64,000 nucleotides of DNA from JAVKFY01 sp040223615 (GTDB lineage Bacteria > Pseudomonadota > Alphaproteobacteria > GCA-2731375), in the NCBI GenBank assembly GCA_040223615.1, contig JAVKFY010000051.1, forward strand, positions 62,001 to 126,000. Direction: 5' to 3'. A program made the position numbers and the translations under genes. The notes under the pieces were generated by a model, which worked only from the letters and a program-made list of their open reading frames with translations, was not told the DNA's origin and did no database searches. This document shows, piece after piece, positions 33,017-41,983 of this stretch (its first letter is position 1; the number at the start of each line of letters is the position of its first letter).

Positions 33017-36000
33017 CTAGAGATCCTGAACGTGCTCCACGCCGCTGATCGCCTTGATCGCGGCGCGAACCGGGGCGGTGGCGCGAATTTCGCGCGGCAG
33101 CTCGAGGGTGACTTCCTTGCCGACGTCAGCTAGTTGCAGCACCAGCCGGACCGGTCCGCCGCGATGGCCGTTGTGACGCTGCAATTCCTGGAAGATCGAG
33201 GGCAGCGGCGCCCGGTCGCGTACGAAAATCTCGATGCCGCCGGCATTCTGCGCCGCGACGGCCTCCACCGTGGTCACCGACTGCGCCGTCAGCCGCGCCT
33301 CGTCGCCCTCGCCGCGCACGTCGACCGAGAATTGCAGCAGCGCACCGGGCTCCAGCAGCTCGCGCTTCTCCGACAGCAGCTCGGCGAACACCGCGATCTC
33401 GAACATGCCGGAGGGATCGGAGAGTTGCACGAAGGCGAAGCGGCTGCCGCGCGCGGATGTGCGTTCCTGCTTGCTCAGCACCGTGCCGGCGAGCTTGAAC
33501 CGGGTGCCGTCGCGCGCGCGCTGGCGCATCTCGGCATAGGGCAGCACGCCGGCCTTCTCCAGCGCCGCCTTGTAGGCGTCCAGCGGGTGCGCGGACAGGT
33601 AGAAGCCGACCGCATCGAACTCATGGCTCAGCTTGTCGGTCAGGCTCCAGGCCGGCACCTCCGGCAGCTTCGGCGGTGGCACCGAGACGCCGCCGTCGCC
33701 ACCGAACAGGCTCCCCTGGTCCGAGCCGCGCTCGTTCGCCAGCGCCGCCGCGTAGCGCAGCACCAGGTCGGCGCCCTCAACGAGCTGCGCCCGGTTCGGG
33801 TTCAGCGCGTCAAACGCGCCGGCGCGCACCAGGTTCTCCATCTGGCGCTTGTTCATCTGCTTGTTGTCGAGACGGCCGGCAAAGTCCCACAGGTCGGCGA
33901 AGGCGCCGTTGCCGTCGCGCTCGGCGACCAGCGAACGCATCGCCTCGCGCCCGACATTACGAATGCCGCCCAGCGCGTAGCGGATCGCACCCTGCCCGTC
34001 CTTCGCCTCCACCGAGAACTCGACGGCCGAGTTGTTGATGTCCGGCGGCAGCAGCTCGATGTCGAGCCGGTCGGCCTCCTGGCGGAACACGTTCAGCTTG
34101 TCGGTGTTGTTGATGTCCAGCGTCATCGCCGCGGCGATGAACTCCACCGGATAGTTCGCCTTGAGATACGCAGTCTGGTAGGCGACCAGGCCATAGCCGG
34201 CGGAGTGGGCCTTGTTGAAGCCGTAGCCGGCGAACTTGTCGACCAGATCGAACACGTAGGTGGCGCGGTCAGCCGCCACGCCGCGTGCCTGCGCGCCCTC
34301 GATGAACACGTTGCGCTGCGCGTCCATTTCCGACTTGATCTTCTTGCCCATGGCGCGCCGCAGCAGGTCGGCCTGACCCAGCGTGAAGCCGGCAAAGACC
34401 TGCGCGAGCTGCATCACCTGTTCCTGGTAGATGATCACGCCGTAGGTGTCGGCGACCACCGGCTCGATGGTCTCGTGCAGGAACTCCGGCTGCTCGCGCT
34501 CGTGCTTGCAGGCGACGTACTTCGGGATGTTCTCCATCGGCCCCGGCCGATAGAGCGCGACCATGGCGATCAGGTCCTCGATGTTGGTCGGCACCGCCTC
34601 GCGCAGCAGGTCGCGCATGCCGCCGCTTTCAAACTGGAACACGCCCACCGCCTCGGCGCGTTGCAGCATCTGGTAGGTTTTCTCGTCGTCGAGCGGCATG
34701 GTGTCGAGCGCCACGTCGATGCCACGCCGCTTCAGCAACCCGATGCACTTGTCGAGCACGGTCAGCGTCTTCAGGCCGAGGAAGTCGAACTTCACCAGGC
34801 CGGCCTGCTCGACCCACTTCATGTTGAACTGGGTGACCGGCATGTCGGAGCGCGGGTCGCGGTAGAGCGGCACCAACTCGGCCAGCGGCCGGTCGCCGAT
34901 GACGATGCCGGCCGCGTGTGTCGAGGCGTGCCGGTACAGGCCCTCCAGCCGCATCGCGATGTCGAACAGCTTGTCGACCTGCTCGTCGTCCTTGCGCGCC
35001 TCCTGCAGGCGCGGCTCGCCGTCGATCGCCTGGGTCAGGCTGACCGGGTTGGCCGGGTTGTTCGGCACCAGCTTGCACAGTCGGTCGATCTGGCCATAGG
35101 GCATCCCCAGCACCCGACCGACGTCGCGCAGCACCGCGCGCGCCTGCAACTTGCCGAAGGTGATGATCTGCGCGACCTGGTCGATGCCGTACTTGTCGCG
35201 AACGTACTCGATCACCTCGTCGCGCCGGTCCTGGCAGAAGTCGATGTCGAAGTCCGGCATCGACACCCGGTCCGGGTTCAGGAAACGCTCGAACAGCAGG
35301 TTGAAGCGCAGCGGATCGAGGTCCGTGATCTGCAACGCCCAGGCAACCACCGAGCCGGCGCCGGAGCCGCGCCCCGGCCCGACCGGGATCGACTGGTGCT
35401 TCGCCCACTGGATGAAGTCGGCGACGATCAGGAAGTAGCCGGCGAAGCCCATCTCGATGATGACCTTCAGCTCGAATTCCAGTCGCTCGTCGTAGGCCGC
35501 GGTGTCCTCGATGCCGGCGCGTTCCATCCGTCGCGCCAGGCCGTCGGCGGACATCTGGCGCAGCAGCGCGGTCTCGTCGTCGTCGGTGAAGCGCGGCAGG
35601 ATCGGATCGCGCATCGGCACGCGATAGGCGCAGCGCCGGGCGACCACGACCGTATTGGCGATGGCTTCGGGCAGGTCGGCGAAACGCTCGGCCATCTCGC
35701 CCGCGGTCTTGAAATAGTGCTCCGGCGTGACCTTGCGGCGCTTGGTCTCCACCACCGTCGCGCCCTCGGCGATGCACAGCAGCGCGTCGTGCGCCTCGTA
35801 CATGCCGGGCTCGGCGAAGAAGACGTCGTTGGTGGCGACCAGCGGCAGGTCCTGGCCGTAGGCGATGTCGAGCAGGATCGCCTCGGCCATCGGCTCCATC
35901 GACCGGCCATGGCGCTGCAACTCGATGTAGAGCCGGCCCGGGAACAGCTTCGCCAGTTCGGCCGCCAGCGCCGCCGCCTGGTCCTTCTGTCCGGTCGCCG

Positions 36001-36445
36001 CCAGCCGGCCCAGCGGTCCGTCCAGCCCGCCGGACAGCGCGATCAGGCCGCCGCTGTGCGCCGCCAGGTCGTCCCAATTCACGACCGGATCGGAATCCTC
36101 GCCCGCCAGATAGGCGTCGGAGACCAGCCGCAGCAGGTTGAGATATCCCGGCTCGTCCTGCACCAGCAGCGCGATGCGGTCGTAGGCCGGCGCCGATGCG
36201 TTGCGCTTCGGCTCGTCGCCGCGCCGGGCCAGCCGGATCGAGGCGCCGACGATCGGCTGCACGCCCGCCGCCGTCATCGCCTCGCAGAATTCCAGTGCCC
36301 CGAACAGGTTGTCGGTGTCGGTCAGCGCCAGCGCCGGCATCGCGCAATCGGCGGCGAGCTCAGCCAGTTGCTTGATGTGGATAGCCCCCTCCGCCAGCGA
36401 ATAGGCGGAATGGCAGCGCAGGTGGACGAAATCAGCGTGGGGCAT
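33017..36445 (-). CDS. dnaE: DNA polymerase III alpha subunit
   Basis: A 1142-residue replicative polymerase of the DnaE1 type. The N-terminal PHP domain opens with FVHLRCHSAYSLAEGAI; the palm carries the aspartates in MPDFDIDFCQDRR, and the fingers and thumb contain HASTHAAGIVIG and GYGFNKAHSAGYG. A helix-hairpin-helix region and an OB fold lie at about 860-1080. Length is typical. It lies downstream of lolD, separated by 144 nt that hold a REP-like repeat. Confidence 0.97.
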   Translation of the reverse strand: MPHADFVHLRCHSAYSLAEGAIHIKQLAELAADCAMPALALTDTDNLFGALEFCEAMTAAGVQPIVGASIRLARRGDEPKRNASAPAYDRIALLVQDEPGYLNLLRLVSDAYLAGEDSDPVVNWDDLAAHSGGLIALSGGLDGPLGRLAATGQKDQAAALAAELAKLFPGRLYIELQRHGRSMEPMAEAILLDIAYGQDLPLVATNDVFFAEPGMYEAHDALLCIAEGATVVETKRRKVTPEHYFKTAGEMAERFADLPEAIANTVVVARRCAYRVPMRDPILPRFTDDDETALLRQMSADGLARRMERAGIEDTAAYDERLEFELKVIIEMGFAGYFLIVADFIQWAKHQSIPVGPGRGSGAGSVVAWALQITDLDPLRFNLLFERFLNPDRVSMPDFDIDFCQDRRDEVIEYVRDKYGIDQVAQIITFGKLQARAVLRDVGRVLGMPYGQIDRLCKLVPNNPANPVSLTQAIDGEPRLQEARKDDEQVDKLFDIAMRLEGLYRHASTHAAGIVIGDRPLAELVPLYRDPRSDMPVTQFNMKWVEQAGLVKFDFLGLKTLTVLDKCIGLLKRRGIDVALDTMPLDDEKTYQMLQRAEAVGVFQFESGGMRDLLREAVPTNIEDLIAMVALYRPGPMENIPKYVACKHEREQPEFLHETIEPVVADTYGVIIYQEQVMQLAQVFAGFTLGQADLLRRAMGKKIKSEMDAQRNVFIEGAQARGVAADRATYVFDLVDKFAGYGFNKAHSAGYGLVAYQTAYLKANYPVEFIAAAMTLDINNTDKLNVFRQEADRLDIELLPPDINNSAVEFSVEAKDGQGAIRYALGGIRNVGREAMRSLVAERDGNGAFADLWDFAGRLDNKQMNKRQMENLVRAGAFDALNPNRAQLVEGADLVLRYAAALANERGSDQGSLFGGDGGVSVPPPKLPEVPAWSLTDKLSHEFDAVGFYLSAHPLDAYKAALEKAGVLPYAEMRQRARDGTRFKLAGTVLSKQERTSARGSRFAFVQLSDPSGMFEIAVFAELLSEKRELLEPGALLQFSVDVRGEGDEARLTAQSVTTVEAVAAQNAGGIEIFVRDRAPLPSIFQELQRHNGHRGGPVRLVLQLADVGKEVTLELPREIRATAPVRAAIKAISGVEHVQDL

Positions 36446-36491
36446 GGCCGGAGTTTCTGATGATTCGGGTGCCGGAGTCTCGCGCGAACCC

Positions 36492-36580
36492 GTAGCCTGG
36501 ATGCAGCGTCAGCGTGATCCGGGAGCGCCGCCGCCAAGTCACTGGTATGCCCGGAATTCGCTGCACAGCATCCGGCCTAC
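36492..36580. repeat. REP/MITE-like imperfect inverted repeat
   Basis: Two arms of about 31 nt face each other across a loop of about 26 nt. The left arm begins GTAGCCTGGATGC (36492) and ends ATCCGGG; the right arm begins CCCGGAAT and ends GCATCCGGCCTAC (36580). Ends of this kind are known from dispersed intergenic repeats of proteobacteria. It lies between lolD and dnaE. Other copies are not present in the window. Confidence 0.6.
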
Positions 36581-36589
36581 CTCGACCGC

Positions 36590-37282
36590 CTACCCCGCCA
36601 CCAACACCCCATCGACCAGCCGCACGGTGCGGTCCATGCGGGCTGCGAGCGCGTCGTTGTGAGTGGCGATCAGGGCCGCCACGCCCTGCCCGCGCGCCAG
36701 CTCCACCAGTTCGGCGAACACCACGTCGGCGGTCGCCTGATCGAGGTTGCCGGTCGGCTCGTCGGCCAGCAGCACGCGCGGTCGGTTGGCGATGGCGCGG
36801 GCGATGGCAACGCGCTGCTGTTCGCCGCCGGAAAGCTGCGCCGGGCGGTGGCTCTGGCGCTGCTCGATGCCGAGCGTGGTCAGCAGGTCGAGCGCCCGCG
36901 TCGTCGCCGCGCCGGCGCCGATGCCGGCGATACGCATCGGCATCATCACGTTCTCGATCGCGGTGAACTCGGGCAGCAGGTGGTGGAACTGGTAGACGAA
37001 GCCGATGGCGTCGCGGCGCAAGGCGGTGCGCTCGCCGTCCCCCAGCTTGCCGCAGGCCCGGGTGCCGATCCACACCTCGCCCTCGCTCGGCGGCTCCAGC
37101 AGGCCCGCAATCTGCAGCAAGGTGGACTTGCCGCTGCCCGACGGGCCGACCAGCGCCACCAGTTCGCCCGCCGGCAGCGTGAAGTCGACGCCGCGCAGGA
37201 TCTCCAGCCAGCCCTCGCCTTGCGGGAAGCGGCGCTTGACCTGGTCGAGACGCAGCGCCCAGTCGCCAGCCGGCTCACTCAT
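36590..37282 (-). CDS. lolD: Lipoprotein-releasing ABC transporter ATP-binding protein
   Basis: A 230-residue ABC ATPase with Walker A GPSGSGKST, signature LSGGEQQRVAIARA and Walker B VLLADEPTGNLD. It powers release of lipoproteins from the inner membrane to the chaperone LolA. It overlaps its membrane partner upstream by 8 nt, which supports the LolCDE assignment over another MacB-type exporter. Confidence 0.93.
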   Translation of the reverse strand: MSEPAGDWALRLDQVKRRFPQGEGWLEILRGVDFTLPAGELVALVGPSGSGKSTLLQIAGLLEPPSEGEVWIGTRACGKLGDGERTALRRDAIGFVYQFHHLLPEFTAIENVMMPMRIAGIGAGAATTRALDLLTTLGIEQRQSHRPAQLSGGEQQRVAIARAIANRPRVLLADEPTGNLDQATADVVFAELVELARGQGVAALIATHNDALAARMDRTVRLVDGVLVAG

Positions 37283-38519
37283 AGCGCAGCATCTCGACCG
37301 GATCGAGCCGGGCCGCGCGCCACGCCGGGTAGATCGTCGCCGCCAGCGACAGGCCCAGCGCCATCGCCACCACCGCGACCACCTCGGTCGGATCGACCAC
37401 GGCTGGAATCTGCGACAGAAAACGGATTTCCGGCGACCACAGCTCGGTCCCCGACAGGCTCTCCAGCCACAGCCGGATACGGTCGATATTGGCGCAGAAC
37501 ACCATCCCCAGCGCGAAGCCGGCCGCGGTACCGATCACGCCGATGGCGGTGCCGGCGATCAGGAACACGCGCAGCACCGCGCCGCGCGTCGCCCCCATGG
37601 TGCGCAGGATGGCGATGCCCTTGCCCTTGTCGTTCACCAGCATGATCAGGCCGGAGATGATGTTGAACGCGGCGACCAGGATGATCAGCGTCAGGATCAG
37701 GAACATCACGTTGCGCTCGACCTGCAGCGCGCTGAAGAAGTGCGAGTTGAGCTGCTGCCAGTCGACCACCCGGCCGGCCCCGCCGATGGCGCGGAACAGC
37801 GGCAGACGCAGCGCCGCGACGTCGTCGGGATCGTCGATCTCCAGCTCCACCCCGCTGACCGCGTCGCCGAGCCGGAAGTAGGTCTGCGCCGCCGCCAGCG
37901 GCATGAAGATGTAGCTGCTGTCGTACTCGTACATGCCGACTTCGAAGGTGCCGACCACCTGGTAGGCCTTGCCGCGCGGCACCGACCCGAACGCCGTCGT
38001 GGTCGTCTGCGGCGAGATCAGGGTAATCGCGTCGCCGACCTGCAACCCCATCTTGGCCGCCAGCCGGGTGCCGATCAGCACTGCGTGGCGGCCCTCGAAA
38101 TCGTCCAGCGAGCCGCTCTTGATGTTGTCGGCGATGATCGCGCGGGCCTTCAGGTCGGCCGGCCGGGTGCCGCGTACCAACGCGCCCGACGCGGCGCCGT
38201 TGGCGGTCGCCATCACCTGGCCCTCGACCAGCGGCCGCGCGACCGCGACGCCCGCGACGGCGCGCAGCTTGCCGGCGACGGTATCGAAGTCGCTCAGCGG
38301 TCCGGCGATGCCCTGCACCACCACGTGACCGTTGAGCCCCAGGATGCGGCCCAGCAGCTCGGCGCGAAAGCCGTTCATCACGCTCATCACGATGATCAGC
38401 GTGGCAACGCCCAGCGCGATGCCGAGCAGCGAAAACCAGGCGATCACCGAGATGAAGCCGTCGCGCCGGCGCGTGCGCAGGTAGCGCGCCGCCAGCAGCC
38501 ACTCGAACCGGGCAAACAC
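37275..38519 (-). CDS. lolC: Lipoprotein-releasing transporter membrane subunit LolC/LolE
   Basis: A 414-residue FtsX/MacB-type permease. One helix at about residues 20-45, a periplasmic domain of about 220 residues, then three helices near the C-terminus. The opening FEWLLAARYLRTRRRDGFISVIAWFS is typical of LolC/LolE. Only one such gene is present, so a homodimer in place of LolC plus LolE is likely, as in many alphaproteobacteria. GTG start, 4 nt after the proS stop. Confidence 0.9.
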   Translation of the reverse strand: MFARFEWLLAARYLRTRRRDGFISVIAWFSLLGIALGVATLIIVMSVMNGFRAELLGRILGLNGHVVVQGIAGPLSDFDTVAGKLRAVAGVAVARPLVEGQVMATANGAASGALVRGTRPADLKARAIIADNIKSGSLDDFEGRHAVLIGTRLAAKMGLQVGDAITLISPQTTTTAFGSVPRGKAYQVVGTFEVGMYEYDSSYIFMPLAAAQTYFRLGDAVSGVELEIDDPDDVAALRLPLFRAIGGAGRVVDWQQLNSHFFSALQVERNVMFLILTLIILVAAFNIISGLIMLVNDKGKGIAILRTMGATRGAVLRVFLIAGTAIGVIGTAAGFALGMVFCANIDRIRLWLESLSGTELWSPEIRFLSQIPAVVDPTEVVAVVAMALGLSLAATIYPAWRAARLDPVEMLRYE

Positions 38520-38523
38520 CGGC

Positions 38524-39840
38524 TCAGCCGGCGAGCTTGGTGACCGCGGTGTCCAGCGGCAGTTCCAGCCGCTCGCCGGTGGCCCGCCGCTTCAGCTCCA
38601 CCGTGCCGGCCTTGGCGCCGCGCGGCCCGACGATCGCCTGCCAGGGCAGGCCGATCAGGTCCATGGTGGCAAACTTCGCACCTGCCCGATCCTCGGTGTC
38701 GTCGACCAGCACGTCCCTGCCCGCCGCGTTGAGCTTGGCCTCCAGGTCGGCGACCAGGGCATCGCAGGTATGGTCACCCGGCTTCAGGTTGACGATGCCG
38801 ACGTCGAACGGCGCCACCGCATCGGGCCAGACGATGCCGGCCTCGTCGTGACTGGCCTCGATGATGCCACCGACCAGCCGGCTGACGCCGACACCGTAGG
38901 AGCCCATCTCGACCGGGATCTCGTTGCCCTCGGGGCCGACCACGGTCGCGTCCAGCGGCTTGGAATACTTGGTGCCGAAATAGAAGATGTGGCCGACCTC
39001 GATGCCGCGCGTCACCAGCCGCTTGTCGGCCGGCACCTCGGCCTCGAAGCGGGCGGCATCGTGCTTCTCGTCGGTGGCGGCGTATTTCGCCGTCCAGCCG
39101 GCGATGAACTCCGACAGATCGGAGTCGTACGCGACATCCGCATCGACCGCCTGGTCGAGGTAGTCGGCGTGGCAGAACACCTCGCTCTCGCCGGTCTCCG
39201 CCAGGATGATGAATTCGTGGCTCATGTCGCCGCCGATCGGACCGCTGTCGGCCGCCATCGGGATCGCCTTCAGGCCCATGCGCGCGAAGGTGCGCAGGTA
39301 GGCGACGAACATCTTGTTGTAGGACCGTCGCGCGCCCTCGAAATCGAGGTCGAAGGAGTAGTTGTCCTTCATCAGGAACTCACGCCCGCGCATCACGCCG
39401 AAGCGCGGCCGCACCTCGTCCCGGAACTTCCACTGGATGTGATACATGTTCAGCGGCAGGTCGCGATAGCTGCGCACACCGGACTTGAAGATGTCGGTGA
39501 TCACCTCCTCGTTGGTCGGCCCGTACAGCATGTCGCGGTCGTGCCGGTCGCGAATCCGCAGCATCTCCTTGCCGTAGTCGTCGTAGCGGCCCGACTCGCG
39601 CCACAGGTCGGCCGACTGGATCGTCGGCATCAGCACTTCCTGGGCGCCGGCCGCATTCTGCTCCTCGCGCACGATCTGCTCGATCTTCTTCAACACCCGC
39701 AGGCCCATCGGCAGCCAGGCGTAGATGCCGGCCGCGGTCTGGCGCACCATGCCGGCGCGCAGCATCAGCCGGTGCGAAACGATCTGCGCCTCGGCCGGGT
39801 TTTCCTTCAGGACCGGCAGGAAGTACTGCGACAGCTTCAT
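38524..39840 (-). CDS. proS: Prolyl-tRNA synthetase, short form without editing insert
   Basis: A 438-residue class II synthetase. Motif 1 lies near MGLRVLKKIEQIVREE, motif 2 includes WKFRDEVRPRFGVMRGREF, and motif 3 ends the catalytic core. The bacterial INS editing domain of about 180 residues is missing, as known in alphaproteobacteria, so proofreading of Ala-tRNA-Pro must come from a separate protein. The ATG at 39840 gives the family opening MKLSQYF. Its ribosome-binding site AAGG lies in the 3' arm of a hairpin (39842-39875). Confidence 0.96.
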   Translation of the reverse strand: MKLSQYFLPVLKENPAEAQIVSHRLMLRAGMVRQTAAGIYAWLPMGLRVLKKIEQIVREEQNAAGAQEVLMPTIQSADLWRESGRYDDYGKEMLRIRDRHDRDMLYGPTNEEVITDIFKSGVRSYRDLPLNMYHIQWKFRDEVRPRFGVMRGREFLMKDNYSFDLDFEGARRSYNKMFVAYLRTFARMGLKAIPMAADSGPIGGDMSHEFIILAETGESEVFCHADYLDQAVDADVAYDSDLSEFIAGWTAKYAATDEKHDAARFEAEVPADKRLVTRGIEVGHIFYFGTKYSKPLDATVVGPEGNEIPVEMGSYGVGVSRLVGGIIEASHDEAGIVWPDAVAPFDVGIVNLKPGDHTCDALVADLEAKLNAAGRDVLVDDTEDRAGAKFATMDLIGLPWQAIVGPRGAKAGTVELKRRATGERLELPLDTAVTKLAG

Positions 39841-39841
39841 C

Positions 39842-39875
39842 GGGGCCTTGCCCTTTCGGGTTGCTGGAAGGCCCC
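39842..39875 (-). promoter_or_regulatory. Hairpin hiding the proS ribosome-binding site
   Basis: On the minus strand GGGGCCTT (39875-39868) pairs with AAGGCCCC (39849-39842); inside it CCC-GAAA-GGG forms a second stem with a GNRA-type loop. The AAGG that serves proS, 5 nt before its ATG, is in the 3' arm. The 5' arm begins with the last base of the upstream gene's TAG, so a ribosome ending there would open the hairpin. Confidence 0.6.
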
Positions 39876-40291
39876 TATTTAGGCGCTGGCTTGAGGGCTG
39901 GCAACGGCGGCAGGCCTTCACGGTCGCGGCAGTAGGCGACGACAGCCGCCTGGTCGGCCGCGATCAGTTGCCGCCCATCGAGCCACAGCGCGCCGCTGGC
40001 CAGGTCGTATTCGAGTTCGCCGATCAGGACATCGGCATCGTCGACGCGTCGCGCGCGGCCGCTACGGAACTGCGAGACGGGCAGCGCCAGGTCGAGCTGG
40101 ACCCGCTGTCCCTGCAGTATCTGGGGCTGCGCGTTGAGGTCGGCCGGCACCACCGGGCGGCCGTGCACGTCGACACCGGGCTTGTAGGCGACGTCGGCCG
40201 CCGGCGCGTGACGCACCAGCCAGGCGCAACCCGGCGCCGCCGCCGCCGGCGCGGTCGACACGATCAGGATCAGGAGAACGAGGCGCCACAT
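39875..40291 (-). CDS. Small exported protein of unknown function
   Basis: A 138-residue protein with a signal peptide of about 18 residues (MWRLVLLILIVSTAPAAAA) before PGCAWLVRH. The mature part is mixed alpha/beta with one pair of cysteines (GCAW and AYCRD) and a tail of Pro and Lys. No catalytic motif is seen. Similar small exported proteins stand next to proS or other housekeeping genes in alphaproteobacteria, but I cannot name the family. Its stop overlaps the proS leader hairpin, so its translation may drive that of proS. Confidence 0.7.
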   Translation of the reverse strand: MWRLVLLILIVSTAPAAAAPGCAWLVRHAPAADVAYKPGVDVHGRPVVPADLNAQPQILQGQRVQLDLALPVSQFRSGRARRVDDADVLIGELEYDLASGALWLDGRQLIAADQAAVVAYCRDREGLPPLPALKPAPK

Positions 40292-40323
40292 GGGCCGAGC
40301 CTAGACGCCATCGGTTAAGCAAG

Positions 40324-40351
40324 AAAAAAGGGCCGTCCCGAAGGACGGCCC
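40324..40351 (-). terminator. Strong intrinsic terminator with UUCG loop
   Basis: On the minus strand GGGCCGTCC (40351-40343) and GGACGGCCC (40338-40330) form a perfect 9-bp stem around TTCG, followed by six T (40329-40324). This is a textbook Rho-independent terminator. It stands 225 nt after the mgtE stop and only 32 nt before the next ATG (40291), so it may end mgtE mRNA or a small RNA, or work as an attenuator. Confidence 0.88.
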
Positions 40352-40575
40352 GTAAGTTTTGGGAGGAAACGCCATCAAGCGTGCGTCGATGACAGAAGCC
40401 ATCCAACGCATCTCGAATCTGAATGCTGCAACGCACAAACGCAAGTGCAAAAATGCGCTCGCGCGAGATTTTTTCGAAATTGATGAGTTATGTCAGTATG
40501 TTAAGCGCAACAAATGAGCGTTTGCACATAATTTCATCACGCTCAAGGGCTATGCAGTCCTTCGCACTTGCGAAA
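40352..40575. other. AT-rich gap after mgtE, possible small RNA gene
   Basis: This 224-nt gap is much richer in A+T than its surroundings. On the minus strand a TTTCCTCCC stretch (40367-40359), complementary to Shine-Dalgarno sequences, stands 7 nt before the terminator stem, as in many trans-acting small RNAs. On the plus strand a 42-codon ORF (40389-40517) lacks a usable ribosome-binding site. Short dyads are CTCGCGCGAG (40458-40467) and TTCGC-ACTT-GCGAA (40561-40574). No clear promoter was found. Confidence 0.4.
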
Positions 40576-41961
40576 TCACAGCAGGAACAGCGCCGCCAAG
40601 CCGAGGAAGGCGAAGAAGCCGATCACGTCGGTCACGGTGGTCAGGAACACCGCCGCCGACACCGCCGGGTCAATGTTGAACCGCTCCAGGGTAAGCGGAA
40701 TCAGCGTGCCCGCGAGCCCGGCGACCAGCAGGTTTACAACCATCGCCGCGCCGATCACCGCCGCCAGCCCGACGTCCTGGAACCAGACGAAGCAGATCGC
40801 CGCCATCAGCACCGCGAACATCACCCCGTTGAGGCCGCCGACCGCGACTTCCTTGATGAAAAAACGCACCGCGTTCGCTGTTGTCAGTTCGTGCGTGGCC
40901 AGGGCCCGCACCGCCACCGTCACCGTCTGGGTGCCGGCATTGCCGCCCATCGAGGCCACGATCGGCATCAGCACGGCCAGCGCCACCAGTTGCTCGATGG
41001 TCGCGTCGAAGGCGGCGATCACGAACGACGCCAGGATCGCCGTGCACAGGTTCATCGCCAGCCAGACGAAGCGCGTGCGCGTGGTACGCAGGGTGTTGGC
41101 GTACAGATCGGTCTCGCCGCCGCCCAGGCCGGACAGGCGCATCAGATCCTCTTCCGCCTCCTCCTCGACCACGTCGGTGATGTCGTCGAAGGTGATCACG
41201 CCGATCATGCGGCCGGCCTGGTCGACCACCGGCGCCGACGTCAGCCGGTATTGCTGGAACTGGAAGGCGACCTCCTCCTGGTCCAGGTCGAGCGGGATCG
41301 GGCGCACCTCGGTCTCGACGATGTCGCGCACGATCACCGGCCGCATCTGCCGCAGCAGCCGGTTCAGCGGCACCTGGCCCAGCGGCCGGAAGCGCGGGTC
41401 GACCACGAAGATCTCGTAGAAGTCGTCCGGCAGGTCGGTGGTCTCGCGGCAGTAGTCGATCACCTGGCCGACCGTCCAGAAGGCCGGCACGGCGATGAAC
41501 TCGCGCTGCATCAGCCGCGCCGCGCTCTCCTCCGGGAAAGCCAGCGCGGCCTCGACCGCGGCCCGATCCGGCGGCGGCAACACCGCCAGCACCTGGTCGT
41601 GGCGCTCCTCGTCCAGATACTCCAGCACCACGATGGCATCGTCGGTGTCGAGCGCCGACACCGCGGCCGCGATCCGCCCCGGCGTCAGCTGCTCGAGCAC
41701 GTCGGTCAGCACCTCGTACTCGAGCTCCGGCAGCACCGTCGGGTCGAGCTGGTCGCCCAGCAGGTCGATCAACTGGGCGCGCCGGTCGCGCGGCAGGATA
41801 TCGATCAGGTCGGCGAGGTCGGCGACATGCAGCTCGTCGACCAGCCCGTGCACGGCGGCCGGATCGTCGGCCTGCAGTGCCGCCGACACCTCGCGCACCA
41901 GCGCGCGGTCGACCACCTCGTCGGCGTCGGTCCGGCTGTCGCTGTTCTCCGTTTGCGTCAT
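40576..41961 (-). CDS. mgtE: Magnesium transporter MgtE
   Basis: A 461-residue Mg2+ channel. The N-terminal superhelical domain (about 20-140), with Asp/Glu-rich surface, and two CBS domains (about 145-265) form the cytosolic Mg sensor. Five membrane helices follow at about 290-461, with the pore segment MPIVASMGGNAGTQTVTV. High internal Mg2+ closes the channel. The gene stands 22 nt after the maeB stop, possibly in one transcript. Confidence 0.94.
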   Translation of the reverse strand: MTQTENSDSRTDADEVVDRALVREVSAALQADDPAAVHGLVDELHVADLADLIDILPRDRRAQLIDLLGDQLDPTVLPELEYEVLTDVLEQLTPGRIAAAVSALDTDDAIVVLEYLDEERHDQVLAVLPPPDRAAVEAALAFPEESAARLMQREFIAVPAFWTVGQVIDYCRETTDLPDDFYEIFVVDPRFRPLGQVPLNRLLRQMRPVIVRDIVETEVRPIPLDLDQEEVAFQFQQYRLTSAPVVDQAGRMIGVITFDDITDVVEEEAEEDLMRLSGLGGGETDLYANTLRTTRTRFVWLAMNLCTAILASFVIAAFDATIEQLVALAVLMPIVASMGGNAGTQTVTVAVRALATHELTTANAVRFFIKEVAVGGLNGVMFAVLMAAICFVWFQDVGLAAVIGAAMVVNLLVAGLAGTLIPLTLERFNIDPAVSAAVFLTTVTDVIGFFAFLGLAALFLL

Positions 41962-41983
41962 CGCCGGCCCGCGCGAATGTGCC

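Noticed and set aside
33134..36460. Plus-strand ORF of 1108 codons opposite dnaE
   Set aside because: It is the antisense of a certain dnaE. High GC and strong third-position bias keep the opposite frame free of stops; its composition (Gln, His, Arg, Val runs) is not protein-like.
40458..40474. CTCGCGCGAG dyad followed by six T on the plus strand
   Set aside because: The palindrome leaves no room for a loop, so it would not form a working terminator hairpin.
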